From: Clostridia bacterium
GTDB taxonomy: Bacteria > Bacillota > Clostridia > Oscillospirales > Acutalibacteraceae
DNA length: 64,000 nt
NCBI GenBank assembly: GCA_017438845.1
Contig: JAFRUO010000008.1
Span: 1 to 64,000 of the forward strand
Direction of reading: 5' to 3'
Of the stretch, positions 52,442 through 61,613 are shown one piece after another. Made by a program: the position numbers and the translations under genes. The notes under the pieces were generated by a model that worked only from the letters and a program-made list of their open reading frames with translations, made no database searches and was not told the origin of the DNA. Every line of letters begins with the position of its first letter. Position 1 is the first letter of the stretch.

Positions 52442-52738
52442 TTATTCGTCCTTGATTTCGAACATCTCACTGAGTCTTTCCTCGAAAATTTCACCGACCT
52501 CGTCGAACTCAACGTCGTCCTCAATCGGGGCTAAGTAGGTTTCCTCGCCTTCCTCCTCGACCTTGAGTATGATAAGCTCGCCGTCGTCGTCAAGCACCTC
52601 GCTTGCCTCATCGTAAACGGGCAGGAGTGCGACATATCTTCCTTTGTCGGTTTCGATTCTGTCAAGCTCCTCGAAGGTGTGCTCAACTCCGTCCTCATCG
52701 ACTACCGATACTATATCGGGACCGTATTCTTCGCTCAT
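52442..52738 (-). CDS. DUF1292 family protein
   Basis: A 98-residue, very acidic protein. DIVSVVDEDGVEHTFEELDRIE and ILKVEEEGEETYLAPIEDDVEF are typical of DUF1292 (YrzB-like). The function is unknown; family members often lie near alaS and yrrK-yrrL, but not here. GGA precedes the ATG. The structured RNA lies just downstream and may share its transcript. Confidence 0.87.
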   Translation of the reverse strand: MSEEYGPDIVSVVDEDGVEHTFEELDRIETDKGRYVALLPVYDEASEVLDDDGELIILKVEEEGEETYLAPIEDDVEFDEVGEIFEERLSEMFEIKDE

Positions 52739-52806
52739 AGTTTAAATCCTTTCGTTTTCTTAATTATATTTTACAACTAAAGCGCCGCCGAGTCAACCGG
52801 AAAATC

Positions 52807-53667
52807 TTACACGTCCTCATTAAATTCCGCACGCCATTCGAAGCTGAAGCTTTGGTCGGGCAGGAGGGTGATATTGCCCCTCTTTGTGTAGAAGCTTTCG
52901 TTTTTTTCGTGCGAGTCATTGATTCCGCACCATGGCTCAAGGCAAACAAACGGCGCGTCGGGCTTTGCCCAGACCGAAAAATATTCGCATCCTCCGAAGA
53001 AGAATTTGACACTTTTTTTAAGTCTTTCTTTTTTGAGCGTGACATATCTGCTCTCAAGTCCCTCAAAAATCATAACGTCCTTATCAAAAAGATGCTCGGT
53101 GATTTTAATTGTATTTTCACCGTCAAGGATTAAATCCCTCTCTCCGTTTAAAAGGGAGTCGCCGCCGATTCTTTCACAGTAAGCGTGTTCATTTTTTTCA
53201 AAGACAATGCTGTCGCCCCTCTCACATTTAAAGGCGGGATGTGCGCCGATTCCGAAGGGCATAGGCCGCCTGTCCGTGTTCTTAACGGTGTGAGTGACCG
53301 TAAGAGAATTACCGTTTATCAGGAATTTCACCCTTAGCTCATAGCTGAACGGGAAGCTTTCAAGCGTGCCCTCGCTTTCGGTCTGAACAAATTCAAGACT
53401 GTTCCCGTCAGCGCCGACAAGCTCAAATTCACGGTGCCTTGCAATGCCGTGACGTATTATTTTATAGCTTTTACCGTCAATCTCACATTCACCGTTGAGC
53501 AGACCGCCTATAACCGGGAACAGGATAGGCGACTGACCGTTCCATATGTCGGGGTCCGGCTGCCAGAGGAATTCATATCCGCTTTTTTCCGACCTTACGC
53601 TTGTAAGCGTTGAGCCGAAGCTGTCTGCACAGATGCCGATTATACCGTTTGAAATGCTTTTTTGCAT
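52807..53667 (-). CDS. aldose 1-epimerase family protein
   Basis: A 286-residue beta-sandwich protein of the GalM/LacX type. RHGIARHREFEL and IGAHPAFKC carry the active-site His residues and CLEPWCGIND contains the catalytic Glu region. It converts alpha and beta sugar anomers, and some relatives act on glucose 6-phosphate. It is separate in transcription from the DUF1292 gene (68-base gap) and fits the sugar hydrolases in the window. Confidence 0.85.
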   Translation of the reverse strand: MQKSISNGIIGICADSFGSTLTSVRSEKSGYEFLWQPDPDIWNGQSPILFPVIGGLLNGECEIDGKSYKIIRHGIARHREFELVGADGNSLEFVQTESEGTLESFPFSYELRVKFLINGNSLTVTHTVKNTDRRPMPFGIGAHPAFKCERGDSIVFEKNEHAYCERIGGDSLLNGERDLILDGENTIKITEHLFDKDVMIFEGLESRYVTLKKERLKKSVKFFFGGCEYFSVWAKPDAPFVCLEPWCGINDSHEKNESFYTKRGNITLLPDQSFSFEWRAEFNEDV

Positions 53668-53740
53668 ATTATCACCTCGCTGTTATTGTACCATTCCTTT
53701 TAAAAAAATAAAAGATATTTAAAAAAATTAATTTAGGGTG

Positions 53741-53769
53741 TTGACCTAATAAATAAAATAAAGTAAAAT
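53741..53769 (+). promoter_or_regulatory. promoter of the unknown gene at 53.8 kb
   Basis: TTGACC (53741-53746), 17 bases, TAAAAT (53764-53769). Confidence 0.6.
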
Positions 53770-53823
53770 AATAATACTATTCAGAATTATTACTCTTATT
53801 TACATAGATTTACGGTGGAAAAG

Positions 53824-54495
53824 ATGAAACAGATATTTGCATTTGAGGTTTTTGATATTATTCCCTGCCCCGAGGGGATTATCATATCTCAGAAGGAGCT
53901 TTACAACGGTACCAGCTACAAGGTAAGCTTCCTTCAGTACGACGTTGCCCTTGACAGAAAGACTCCCGTTACCAAGGATATATATCAGGGCTTTAAATTC
54001 GGGGAGAACTTTGAAAAAATCTGCGATGAGCTCGGCGACTACGTGTCGTGCGACGTAACATTTTTTAAAAACGGAAGCGTTGTAATTGTTTACCCGACGG
54101 GCGAAACGGGCATTTTCGACAAGAACGGCGACAATATTTTTACCTCGGATCTCTTTTACCGCGACTGTCCGATTACCGGCGCAGTTGCCGATACGGCTCA
54201 GTTCTGGACCGCAGTGCCAAGGCAGAATTCCATTATCAGCTATTCTATTCCGCACAAGAAGTTTAATATGAGAATCGGCTCTGCCAATTCGGGTACCTTT
54301 AACGAGCCCGTCAGCGTAAGCCGTTACGGAAATGACCTTTATGTCTGTAATTCGGGCTCCTGCAAAATCCGCACGGTAAGCCTTGAGAATTATCTTGCCA
54401 ACGACTACAGACGTTTTGAAGAGCCCGTTTACAAATATCTCCGCTCTGCAGGCAAGGAATTTGTCGTGCTCAGCTCGGGCGTATATATACTTTAA
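53824..54495 (+). CDS. conserved-looking protein of unknown function (beta-propeller-like)
   Basis: A 223-residue cytoplasmic protein without recognised family. Several short beta-rich units resembling NHL or PQQ propeller blades are visible (NGSVVIVYPTGETGIFDKNGDNIF; YGNDLYVCNSGSCKIRTVS), but too few for a full propeller. GGTGG lies before the ATG at 53824; a GTG at 53815 is an alternative start. It has its own promoter, and the flavin-binding gene follows after 48 bases. Confidence 0.7.
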   Translation: MKQIFAFEVFDIIPCPEGIIISQKELYNGTSYKVSFLQYDVALDRKTPVTKDIYQGFKFGENFEKICDELGDYVSCDVTFFKNGSVVIVYPTGETGIFDKNGDNIFTSDLFYRDCPITGAVADTAQFWTAVPRQNSIISYSIPHKKFNMRIGSANSGTFNEPVSVSRYGNDLYVCNSGSCKIRTVSLENYLANDYRRFEEPVYKYLRSAGKEFVVLSSGVYIL

Positions 54496-54543
54496 ACTTT
54501 ACCGCTTTGCCATAGTGCGAAGCGGTTTATTTCGGAGGAAAAA

Positions 54544-55020
54544 ATGTTCAGACCTTTACTCAGAAAAAAGCAAGCCCTCTCAGAGGAGGAGTGCCTTCGT
54601 ATTCTCAAAGAAGAAAAAAGGGGGGTGCTCAGCGTAATCGGCGACGAAGGTTATCCCTACGGTATGCCGCTTAACCACTGGTACTGTGAGGAGGACGGAA
54701 GAATATATTTTCATTCCGGTAAAAAAGGACACAGAACAGACGCTTTGACAAAGAATAACAAGGTTTCCTTCTGCGTATACGACAGCGGTTATTTAAACGA
54801 GGGCGACTGGGCGCTTAACATTAAAAGTGTGATTGTTTTCGGCAGGGTACATTTTGTGGAGGACTTTGACGAGGCTATCACAATAAGCCGTAAGCTGAGC
54901 CGCAAGTTTACCGACGACGAGAGCTATATTGAATATGAGGTTGAGCACTCCGGCAATTCGGTGCTTTGCTTTTACATTGAACCGGAGCATATCAGCGGTA
55001 AGCTCGTAAACGAAAAATAA
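54544..55020 (+). CDS. pyridoxamine 5'-phosphate oxidase-like flavin-binding protein (NimA type)
   Basis: A 158-residue split-barrel protein. LRKKQALSEEECLRILKEEKRGVLSVIGDEGYPYGMPLNHWY (about residues 7-48) and IYFHSGKKGHRTDAL are typical of the family that binds FMN, some members of which reduce nitroimidazoles. The physiological substrate is unknown. GGAGG lies 4 bases before the ATG. Confidence 0.88.
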   Translation: MFRPLLRKKQALSEEECLRILKEEKRGVLSVIGDEGYPYGMPLNHWYCEEDGRIYFHSGKKGHRTDALTKNNKVSFCVYDSGYLNEGDWALNIKSVIVFGRVHFVEDFDEAITISRKLSRKFTDDESYIEYEVEHSGNSVLCFYIEPEHISGKLVNEK

Positions 55021-55042
55021 TACAATATTTTGTAAAAAACTG

Positions 55043-55071
55043 TTTACAAACACTATATTTTGTATTATAAT
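55043..55071 (+). promoter_or_regulatory. promoter of pyrR-uraA
   Basis: TTTACA (55043-55048), 17 bases, TATAAT (55066-55071). Confidence 0.75.
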
Positions 55072-55098
55072 ATCTTTAATTAAACAAGCCCTTTAATT

Positions 55099-55170
55099 CG
55101 GTACGAGAGACCGACAAGGAATATATAAATATACCTATGCCTTGTCAGACTCTGACAGGGCATTTTTTAA
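55099..55170 (+). promoter_or_regulatory. PyrR-type attenuator leader
   Basis: Terminator 55138-55162 (11-bp stem, loop ACT) with six T. Antiterminator: GACAAGG (55113-55119) pairs with CCTTGTC (55140-55146). Anti-antiterminator: CGGT (55099-55102) with ACCG (55110-55113) around ACGAGAG, the PyrR-binding loop; it shares base 55113 with the antiterminator, so the two exclude each other. With UMP, PyrR would hold the binding hairpin and stop transcription. Confidence 0.85.
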
Positions 55171-55181
55171 GGAGTAACGAC

Positions 55182-55718
55182 ATGAGCGAAAAGGTCATTA
55201 TCGACTCTCAGACCATGATGAGGACGCTTGCAAGGCTTTCTCATGAAATAATCGAGAGAAATCCGGACCGAAAAAGCCTTTACCTTGTCGGCATAAAGCG
55301 CAGGGGAGTGCCGATGAGTAAGATACTCAAAAACAATATCGAACAGTTTTCCGACATCTCGGTCAGCCTCGGCGAGCTTGACATTACGCTATACCGCGAC
55401 GACCTTTCGGAACAGTACAACACCCCTCATCTCAACAGCACGGTAATCGACTTTGACGTCAACGGGAAAAGCATAATTTTAATTGACGATGTAATCTACA
55501 CAGGCAGAACCGCACGGGCGGCTATGGACGCCGTGATGAAGCTTGGCAGACCGTCTAAAATTGAGCTTGCCGTTATGGTTGACAGAGGTCATAGGGAGCT
55601 TCCGATTTTTGCAAACTATGTCGGGAAGAATATTCCCACCGCAAAGGACGAGTTCGTCAGCGTCCGTCTTTTTGAAACGGACGGCAGGAACGAAGTCGCT
55701 CTTTCAAAACCCGAGTAA
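55182..55718 (+). CDS. pyrR: pyrimidine operon regulator / uracil phosphoribosyltransferase PyrR
   Basis: A 178-residue RNA-binding protein. VGIKRRGVPMSK, DITLYRDDLS and the PRPP loop IILIDDVIYTGRTARAA are hallmarks. It senses UMP/UTP and binds the leader in front of its own gene. The ATG at 55182 after AAGGAG is chosen; the longer frame has no ribosome site. It is followed by uraA; pyr biosynthesis genes are not here. Confidence 0.95.
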   Translation: MSEKVIIDSQTMMRTLARLSHEIIERNPDRKSLYLVGIKRRGVPMSKILKNNIEQFSDISVSLGELDITLYRDDLSEQYNTPHLNSTVIDFDVNGKSIILIDDVIYTGRTARAAMDAVMKLGRPSKIELAVMVDRGHRELPIFANYVGKNIPTAKDEFVSVRLFETDGRNEVALSKPE

Positions 55719-55753
55719 ACAAAGGCGAAAGCCTGAATATAGGAGGAAAAATT

Positions 55754-57124
55754 ATGAATCTTGTCTACAACATCAAGGACAAGCCGAAGTTCGGTCAGCT
55801 GATCGTCTTCGCATTCCAGCAGTTGCTTGCAATCCTTGCGGCAACAATCGCCGTTCCTGCTATCGTAGGAAACGGTATGAGCCAGTCGGCAGCTCTTTTC
55901 GGAGCAGGCGTCGGCACTATCGTCTATCTTCTTTTCACTAAGTTCAGAAGCCCTGTATTTTTAGGCTCCTCGTTTGCCTTCCTCGGCTCTATGTTCGCAG
56001 CCTTCGGCGGCGGTGTTTCGGCTGCAAAGGGCTACGCAGGCATTATCCTCGGTGCAATTTTTGCAGGCCTTGTTTACGTTGTAATCGCAATTATCGTTAA
56101 GATTGCAGGCGTTAAATGGATTAACAAGCTTATGCCAGCAGTTGTTATCGGACCGACAGTTTCAATTATCGGACTTTCACTTGCAGGAAACGCTATCGGT
56201 GATTCTCTTGCAGGCGCATTTGACGCTGATGCAGGCGCATATGTTATGACAACTCACGTTTGGGTTGCTCTTATCTGCGCGCTTGTAACACTCTTTGTAG
56301 TTATTCTCTGCTCGGTTTACGGCAAGAAGATGTCAAAGCTTATTCCTTTTATTATCGGTATCGTTGCAGGCTATCTTGTAGCTACCTGCTTTACACTTAT
56401 CGGCATGAAAACAGGCAACGAGGCTCTTCAGATTATCGACTTCAGCGTATTCAGCGAGATGAAGATTTTTGCAATTCCCGACTTCACCTTCTTAACGGCG
56501 GCTCAGGGACTTTCCGAAATTGACGGCAAGTACATTGCAACAATCGCAGTAGCTTACGTTCCCGTTGCTTTCGTTGTTTTCGCAGAGCATATTGCAGACC
56601 ACAAGAACCTTTCTTCAATCATCGGCACAGAGCTTCTTGAGGACCCCGGCCTTCACAGAACGCTTCTCGGCGACGGCGTAGGCTCAATGGCAGGCGCGTT
56701 TTTCGGCGGATGCCCCAACACTACATACGGCGAGTCAGTCGGCTGCGTAGCTATCACAGGTAACGCTTCCGTTGTCACAATTCTCACAACAGCCGTTATG
56801 GCTCTTGTAATTTCCTTCTTCGGACCCTTCGTAACCTTCCTTTCGACAATACCCGGTTGCGTAATGGGCGGCGTATGCATCACGCTTTACGGCTTTATTG
56901 CAGTATCCGGTCTTAAAATGATTCAGCCCGTGGACCTCGGCAACAACAGAAATCTTTTCGTTGTTTCCGTAATCCTTATTGCAGGTATCGGCGGCATGAC
57001 TCTTAAAATCGGTCAGGTTACGCTTACCGAAATCGCATGTGCGCTTATCCTCGGCATTATCGTTAACCTTGTTCTCGGCAGAAATGACAAGAAGGAAGAG
57101 GTTAAAGAGGAAAAGGCTGAATAA
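55754..57124 (+). CDS. uraA: uracil permease (NCS2 family)
   Basis: A 456-residue membrane transporter with about 14 helices. AFQQLLAILAATIAVP, the VIGPTVSIIGLSLAG segment, VAFVVFAEHIADHKNLS with the substrate-binding Glu and TTYGESVGCVAITG are NCS2 signatures. It imports uracil with protons, feeding upp. GGAGG precedes the ATG. pyrR-uraA ends in a clear terminator. Confidence 0.95.
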   Translation: MNLVYNIKDKPKFGQLIVFAFQQLLAILAATIAVPAIVGNGMSQSAALFGAGVGTIVYLLFTKFRSPVFLGSSFAFLGSMFAAFGGGVSAAKGYAGIILGAIFAGLVYVVIAIIVKIAGVKWINKLMPAVVIGPTVSIIGLSLAGNAIGDSLAGAFDADAGAYVMTTHVWVALICALVTLFVVILCSVYGKKMSKLIPFIIGIVAGYLVATCFTLIGMKTGNEALQIIDFSVFSEMKIFAIPDFTFLTAAQGLSEIDGKYIATIAVAYVPVAFVVFAEHIADHKNLSSIIGTELLEDPGLHRTLLGDGVGSMAGAFFGGCPNTTYGESVGCVAITGNASVVTILTTAVMALVISFFGPFVTFLSTIPGCVMGGVCITLYGFIAVSGLKMIQPVDLGNNRNLFVVSVILIAGIGGMTLKIGQVTLTEIACALILGIIVNLVLGRNDKKEEVKEEKAE

Positions 57125-57145
57125 GCTTTCAAACTTTTCCGAAAA

Positions 57146-57180
57146 ACTCCCGAAGTTTACGGCTTCGGGAGTATTTTTTT
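57146..57180 (+). terminator. terminator of pyrR-uraA
   Basis: ACTCCCGAAG (57146-57155) pairs with CTTCGGGAGT (57163-57172), followed by seven T. Confidence 0.92.
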
Positions 57181-57230
57181 CTTTATTTCTTTAAAAGTAT
57201 ATGTTACAATTATTAAAAGGGGGAGTTTAT

Positions 57231-57980
57231 ATGAACACGAAAGTAAATAAGCCTTACGAAAGCAAGCTCTTTGCGGTATTGCTTATGCTTGTCGGCTTAG
57301 TTGATTTAGCTTCGATAGTATACAAGTTTTTTGCATATCGCTTCGAATATGACCCGACCTTCAGCCCCGTTGATTACGGCAGAATAAAATATGTTATGTT
57401 TTTTACGGTTGAGTCAAATTTCCTCGTAAGCGTTTACCTTATTTTGCTTGCTCTTACCGTTTTCGGAGTTAAAAAGCTTGCCCGTCTTACGTTTAACCCT
57501 ACCGTGTCGTGTTTCCTTACGACATATATTATAATCACGGGGCTTGTGTACTGCTCGGGTATTTTCCTCGGTATGACCGAGCCGTCAAAGTGGGACACTT
57601 TTTACCACTTTGTGTCAAGCGGCAATCAGATCCTTCATCATATGATAGTGCCTCCGTTTATGGTGCTTCTCTATCTTTTACCGCCGACAAATGAGAGCTT
57701 CCCGAAAAAAAGGGTATGGCTCGTTGGTATTTACCCGCTTGTGTATTCTCTGTTTTCCATTATCAGGGGTGCGGTTTCAAGGCTTCATTTTTACCCCTAT
57801 CCGTTTTATAAGCCTGATTTTTATACCGATTTGTTTTTCGGCGGCAGGCAGGTCAGCGTCGGGTTGCTTTATCTTTCAATGCTTCCCGTACTGATAGTCG
57901 GAATAATGATTTTTATTTTACTGGCAAGACTTCTTTTGTTCATCAAGGACAAGGGAAATAAAAAAAGAGAGGGGAAATAA
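57231..57980 (+). CDS. Pr6Pr/FAR-17a-AIG1-like integral membrane protein
   Basis: A 249-residue protein with six or seven membrane helices. FTVESNFLVSVY and QILHHMIVPPFMVL show the conserved Thr/Ser-x-Asn and His-x-x-x-Pro that resemble the Thr and His of AIG1/ADTRP-type intramembrane hydrolases. The bacterial relatives have no proven function. GGGGG lies before the ATG at 57231. It is one base from the GH31 gene and probably cotranscribed. Confidence 0.68.
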   Translation: MNTKVNKPYESKLFAVLLMLVGLVDLASIVYKFFAYRFEYDPTFSPVDYGRIKYVMFFTVESNFLVSVYLILLALTVFGVKKLARLTFNPTVSCFLTTYIIITGLVYCSGIFLGMTEPSKWDTFYHFVSSGNQILHHMIVPPFMVLLYLLPPTNESFPKKRVWLVGIYPLVYSLFSIIRGAVSRLHFYPYPFYKPDFYTDLFFGGRQVSVGLLYLSMLPVLIVGIMIFILLARLLLFIKDKGNKKREGK

Positions 57981-57981
57981 T

Positions 57982-60390
57982 ATGTCAGAGTTCTTTGATA
58001 TTTTTAAGCCTGAGGAAGTATATGCTACGGCGAAGGAATTTACTATTGTTAAGGGCGATATCAGAATCAGCGTTTTAAGCGACACTCTTGTAAGAGTCGA
58101 AAAGGGCGTTGGCGGTAAATTCTGCGATTTGGCTACGCAGGCTGTTGTTAACAGAAGCTTCGCAAGACCTGAGTTCGAGAAGCGTGAAAACGGAATCAAA
58201 ACCCTTATTGTTACCAAAAAGGCTGAGTTTCTTATAGATACGCTTTTGGGCAAAATCGAGAGCGTTAAAATCGACGGAAGACTCATTACCGATTTTTCGT
58301 CGGGTAACCTTAAGGGCACAAAAAGAACCCTTGACCAGAGCTTCGGCAGGGTCAGCCTCGGCAACGGCATTATTTCCGAAAACGGTGTATACATTTACGA
58401 CGATAAGGCATCCCTTCTTATTAATCCCGACGGCAGCGTAAAAGACAAAAATCCGGACCGCAGTGACCTTTATTGCTTCGCTTACGGTAAGAATTACAGA
58501 CAGGGTATATTCGATTACTATTCGCTGACGGGCTTCCCGCCGCTTATTCCGAGGTTTGCCTTAGGCAACTGGTGGTCGCGCTACAAAGCGTATACGCAGG
58601 AAGAATACCTTAGTCTTATGGACAAATTCCGCGCAAAGAAAATACCGCTTACGGTTGCCACGGTCGATATGGACTGGCACTGGGTAGACGTTGAAAAGCA
58701 GTTCGGAGATAAGGCAAAATCCGCCGGTAAAACTATCAGGGAAGCTATTAACAACGCTATTTACACAGGCGGCTGGACGGGCTACAGCTGGAACACCGAG
58801 CTTTTCCCCGACCCGAACGGCTTCCTTCAGGCGCTTCAGGCGCAGAATCTTAAAGTTACAATGAACCTTCATCCTGCTTCGGGCGTAAGGTTCTTTGAGG
58901 ACGCATATAAAGAGTTCGCCGAGTTTATGGGGATTGACCCCGAAACGGGCGAGAGCATTGAGTTTGATATAGGCGACAAAAAATTCATCGAGGGTTATTT
59001 CCGCTTCCTTCACGAGCCGTTGGAGAAGGCAGGAGTCGATTTCTGGTGGATTGACTGGCAGCAGGGCACAAAGTCGAGCGTTGAGGGGCTTGACCCTCTC
59101 TGGGCGCTTAACCATTATCATTTCCTTTGGTCGGGACGCGACAGAAGTAAACGTCCGCTTATCCTGTCACGCTTTGCAGGAATAGGCTCTCAAAGGTATC
59201 CTCTCGGCTTTTCGGGCGATACCGCACAGAATTGGGACGTGCTTGATTTTCAGCCTTACTTTACCAATACTGCCGCAAATATCGGCTATAGCTGGTGGAG
59301 CCATGACATCGGAGGACACCACTTCGGAAAGAAGGACGACGAGCTCTATCTTCGTTGGGTTCAGTATGGCGTGTTCAGCCCGATAATGAGGCTTCATTCC
59401 ACTTCAAATGAGTTTATGGGTAAGGAGCCATGGAAATACTCTGCCGAGGTTGAGCACTTTGCAACAGAGGCGCTGAGACTTCGCCACAGGCTTATTCCGT
59501 ATCTTTACTCGATGAATCGTCTTACGCACACTCAGGGCAGAGCAATTTGCGAGCCGATGTATTATGAGTATCCCGAAAAGGGCGAGGCGTATAACTGCCC
59601 GAACGAATACCTTTTCGGCACGGAGCTTCTCGTCTGCCCGATTACCGAGCGCACCAACCGTAATACACGAATGGCAAGCACACGCGTCTGGTTCCCCAAG
59701 GGAAGATACACGGACATTTTCACAGGCAGAATTTACGAGGGCGAACAGGCTGTTACCGTTTGCCGCGATATAAGCTCAATTCCCGTTTTTGCCAAGGAGG
59801 GTGCGATTATACCGATGTATGCTGCCTCTGCGTCGAACAGCGTTGAAAACCCCGACACGCTTGAAATTATGCTTTACAGAGGCAATGGCAGCTTCTGCCT
59901 TTATGAGGATGACGGAAAGAGCCTTGACTTTGAGGACGGAAAATTCGCCGAAACCGAGTTAAGCTTGTCCGAGGACGGAACATCGCTTTGCTTTAAAATC
60001 GGTAAGCCTGAGGGCGACGTCAGCGTAATCCCTTCAAAGAGAAGCTATATCTGCCGCTTTTGTGACATTATATCTGCCGAGGCGGAGCTTTACATTGACG
60101 GGAAGCTTATGAAAAATGTAAGCCTCGATACAGACGGGGGCTTTGTAACGCTCAGGGTTGAAGGCTTGTCAACCGACGCCGAAGCGGAGATAAAGCTTAA
60201 AAACGTCAGTGTGCTCACTAACCTTGAAAAGAAGGAGCTTATAATCAACACCGTTTCAAAATATCAGGGCTCAAACAACAAAAAGAAGGGCTTGTACACT
60301 GACTATGCCCTCGGCAAAAAACCGATGCCCGCCTCGCTCAAGGAGTGTTTCAGGGTGCCGCTTGAGGAAATTGAGGCTATGCAAAAATGA
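57982..60390 (+). CDS. family 31 glycoside hydrolase (alpha-glucosidase-like)
   Basis: An 802-residue protein without signal peptide. PRFALGNWWSRYKAYTQEEY, TVDMDWHW, the nucleophile region FWWIDWQQG (Asp358) and RFAGIGSQRYPLGFSGDT, SHDIGGHH are characteristic. The C-terminal beta domains are complete, with a tail of about 60 extra residues. The likely activity is alpha-glucosidase or alpha-xylosidase on oligosaccharides in the cytoplasm. Confidence 0.92.
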   Translation: MSEFFDIFKPEEVYATAKEFTIVKGDIRISVLSDTLVRVEKGVGGKFCDLATQAVVNRSFARPEFEKRENGIKTLIVTKKAEFLIDTLLGKIESVKIDGRLITDFSSGNLKGTKRTLDQSFGRVSLGNGIISENGVYIYDDKASLLINPDGSVKDKNPDRSDLYCFAYGKNYRQGIFDYYSLTGFPPLIPRFALGNWWSRYKAYTQEEYLSLMDKFRAKKIPLTVATVDMDWHWVDVEKQFGDKAKSAGKTIREAINNAIYTGGWTGYSWNTELFPDPNGFLQALQAQNLKVTMNLHPASGVRFFEDAYKEFAEFMGIDPETGESIEFDIGDKKFIEGYFRFLHEPLEKAGVDFWWIDWQQGTKSSVEGLDPLWALNHYHFLWSGRDRSKRPLILSRFAGIGSQRYPLGFSGDTAQNWDVLDFQPYFTNTAANIGYSWWSHDIGGHHFGKKDDELYLRWVQYGVFSPIMRLHSTSNEFMGKEPWKYSAEVEHFATEALRLRHRLIPYLYSMNRLTHTQGRAICEPMYYEYPEKGEAYNCPNEYLFGTELLVCPITERTNRNTRMASTRVWFPKGRYTDIFTGRIYEGEQAVTVCRDISSIPVFAKEGAIIPMYAASASNSVENPDTLEIMLYRGNGSFCLYEDDGKSLDFEDGKFAETELSLSEDGTSLCFKIGKPEGDVSVIPSKRSYICRFCDIISAEAELYIDGKLMKNVSLDTDGGFVTLRVEGLSTDAEAEIKLKNVSVLTNLEKKELIINTVSKYQGSNNKKKGLYTDYALGKKPMPASLKECFRVPLEEIEAMQK

Positions 60391-60405
60391 CATTAAACAT
60401 AACAC

Positions 60406-60434
60406 TTGTAAACGTACAGTTATAGTGGTATTAT
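60406..60434 (+). promoter_or_regulatory. promoter of the diguanylate cyclase-nadA-mnmA operon
   Basis: TTGTAA (60406-60411), 17 bases, TATTAT (60429-60434). Confidence 0.65.
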
Positions 60435-60461
60435 TAATAATGTGAAAGTGAGGTGAGAACA

Positions 60462-61613
60462 TTGATTAACACGTCTGCATATATGTTCGGCGACATAATA
60501 TGCTTTATGGTTGCGTTTATTGTATCCGTGCGTGCTTCCAAGCAGTTTAAGGTGCTTCTTGACGAGCGCTTCTTCTTCGAGGTCGTACTTGCGGCAATTA
60601 TCCTTATCATTTCGGACATTATTTCCGGCACGGTAAACGGTATCGTTCTTCCCGGCTTCAGAACGATTAACATTTTTGCCAGCGGACTTTATCTTTTTGA
60701 GCTGTGCTTTATCGGGAACGTGTGGCTGGTATACGTCGACTACAAGCTGAACCGACAGACAAAAAGCGCCTTTAAAAAGAGGGTTGCCATATACTCTCTG
60801 CCTTCGTTGGTAATGCTTGTGTTAATCATATTCTCACAAAAGACTCACATTATCTACTATGTTGACGAGCAGAACGTTTATCATCGGGGAGAGGATTTTA
60901 TACTGCATATTGTTTTTTCCTTTGTCTATATTTTCTATGCGTCATTCATCTCGTTGAAGGAGGCAGTGAAGGAAAAGAACAAACTTGTCAGGCGCGACAA
61001 GAGAGCTCTTTCAAGCTTTGCCTTTGCTTCCTTCTTCTGCGGAATGCTCCAGCTTTTCGTGCCGACTCTTTCCTTTACAGTCGTAGGAATTACAATTTCC
61101 ATTCTGCTCGTTTACCTGAACGTTCAGACAAAGCAAATCTTTATTGACTCTCTGACGGGTATTAACAACCGTCGTCAGCTCAATATTTACATTGAGTCAA
61201 TACTTGAAAACAGGAAAAATAAAAGCGCTTACCTTTTAATGATGGACGTTGACCGCTTCAAGTCAATCAACGACACCTTCGGTCACCTTGAGGGCGACAT
61301 CGCTCTTATTAAGGTAGCGGAAATTCTTACAAGGGTCTGCAACAAGGCAAACGACTTCGTTGCGCGTTACGGCGGCGATGAGTTTGCGATTGTGGCGCTC
61401 AGGAATTCCGACTATGACATAGAGCTGCTGAAAAAGGATATTCAGCGTATGATAGACGCGGAAAACCTTTCAAGCGGTAAGGAATACGACCTGTCGCTGA
61501 GTATAGGCAGCGCAAAAATATTCGTTGAAAAGGACACCTTTGAAAGTGCAATAACTAAGGCAGACAAACAGCTCTACCTTATAAAACAAGGAAAAAGCAG
61601 GGTAAAACTATGA
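60462..61613 (+). CDS. membrane-bound diguanylate cyclase (GGDEF)
   Basis: A protein of about 383 residues. Six hydrophobic helices (about 5-220) form the sensor part; the GGDEF domain follows with DSLTGINNRRQLN, MMDVDRFKSINDTFGH and the active-site RYGGDEFAIV, all intact. It should make cyclic di-GMP. The start is either TTG at 60462 (AGGTGA 5 bases before it) or GTG at 60453. It overlaps nadA by 4 bases. No EAL or HD-GYP protein is in the window. Confidence 0.9.
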   Translation: MINTSAYMFGDIICFMVAFIVSVRASKQFKVLLDERFFFEVVLAAIILIISDIISGTVNGIVLPGFRTINIFASGLYLFELCFIGNVWLVYVDYKLNRQTKSAFKKRVAIYSLPSLVMLVLIIFSQKTHIIYYVDEQNVYHRGEDFILHIVFSFVYIFYASFISLKEAVKEKNKLVRRDKRALSSFAFASFFCGMLQLFVPTLSFTVVGITISILLVYLNVQTKQIFIDSLTGINNRRQLNIYIESILENRKNKSAYLLMMDVDRFKSINDTFGHLEGDIALIKVAEILTRVCNKANDFVARYGGDEFAIVALRNSDYDIELLKKDIQRMIDAENLSSGKEYDLSLSIGSAKIFVEKDTFESAITKADKQLYLIKQGKSRVKL

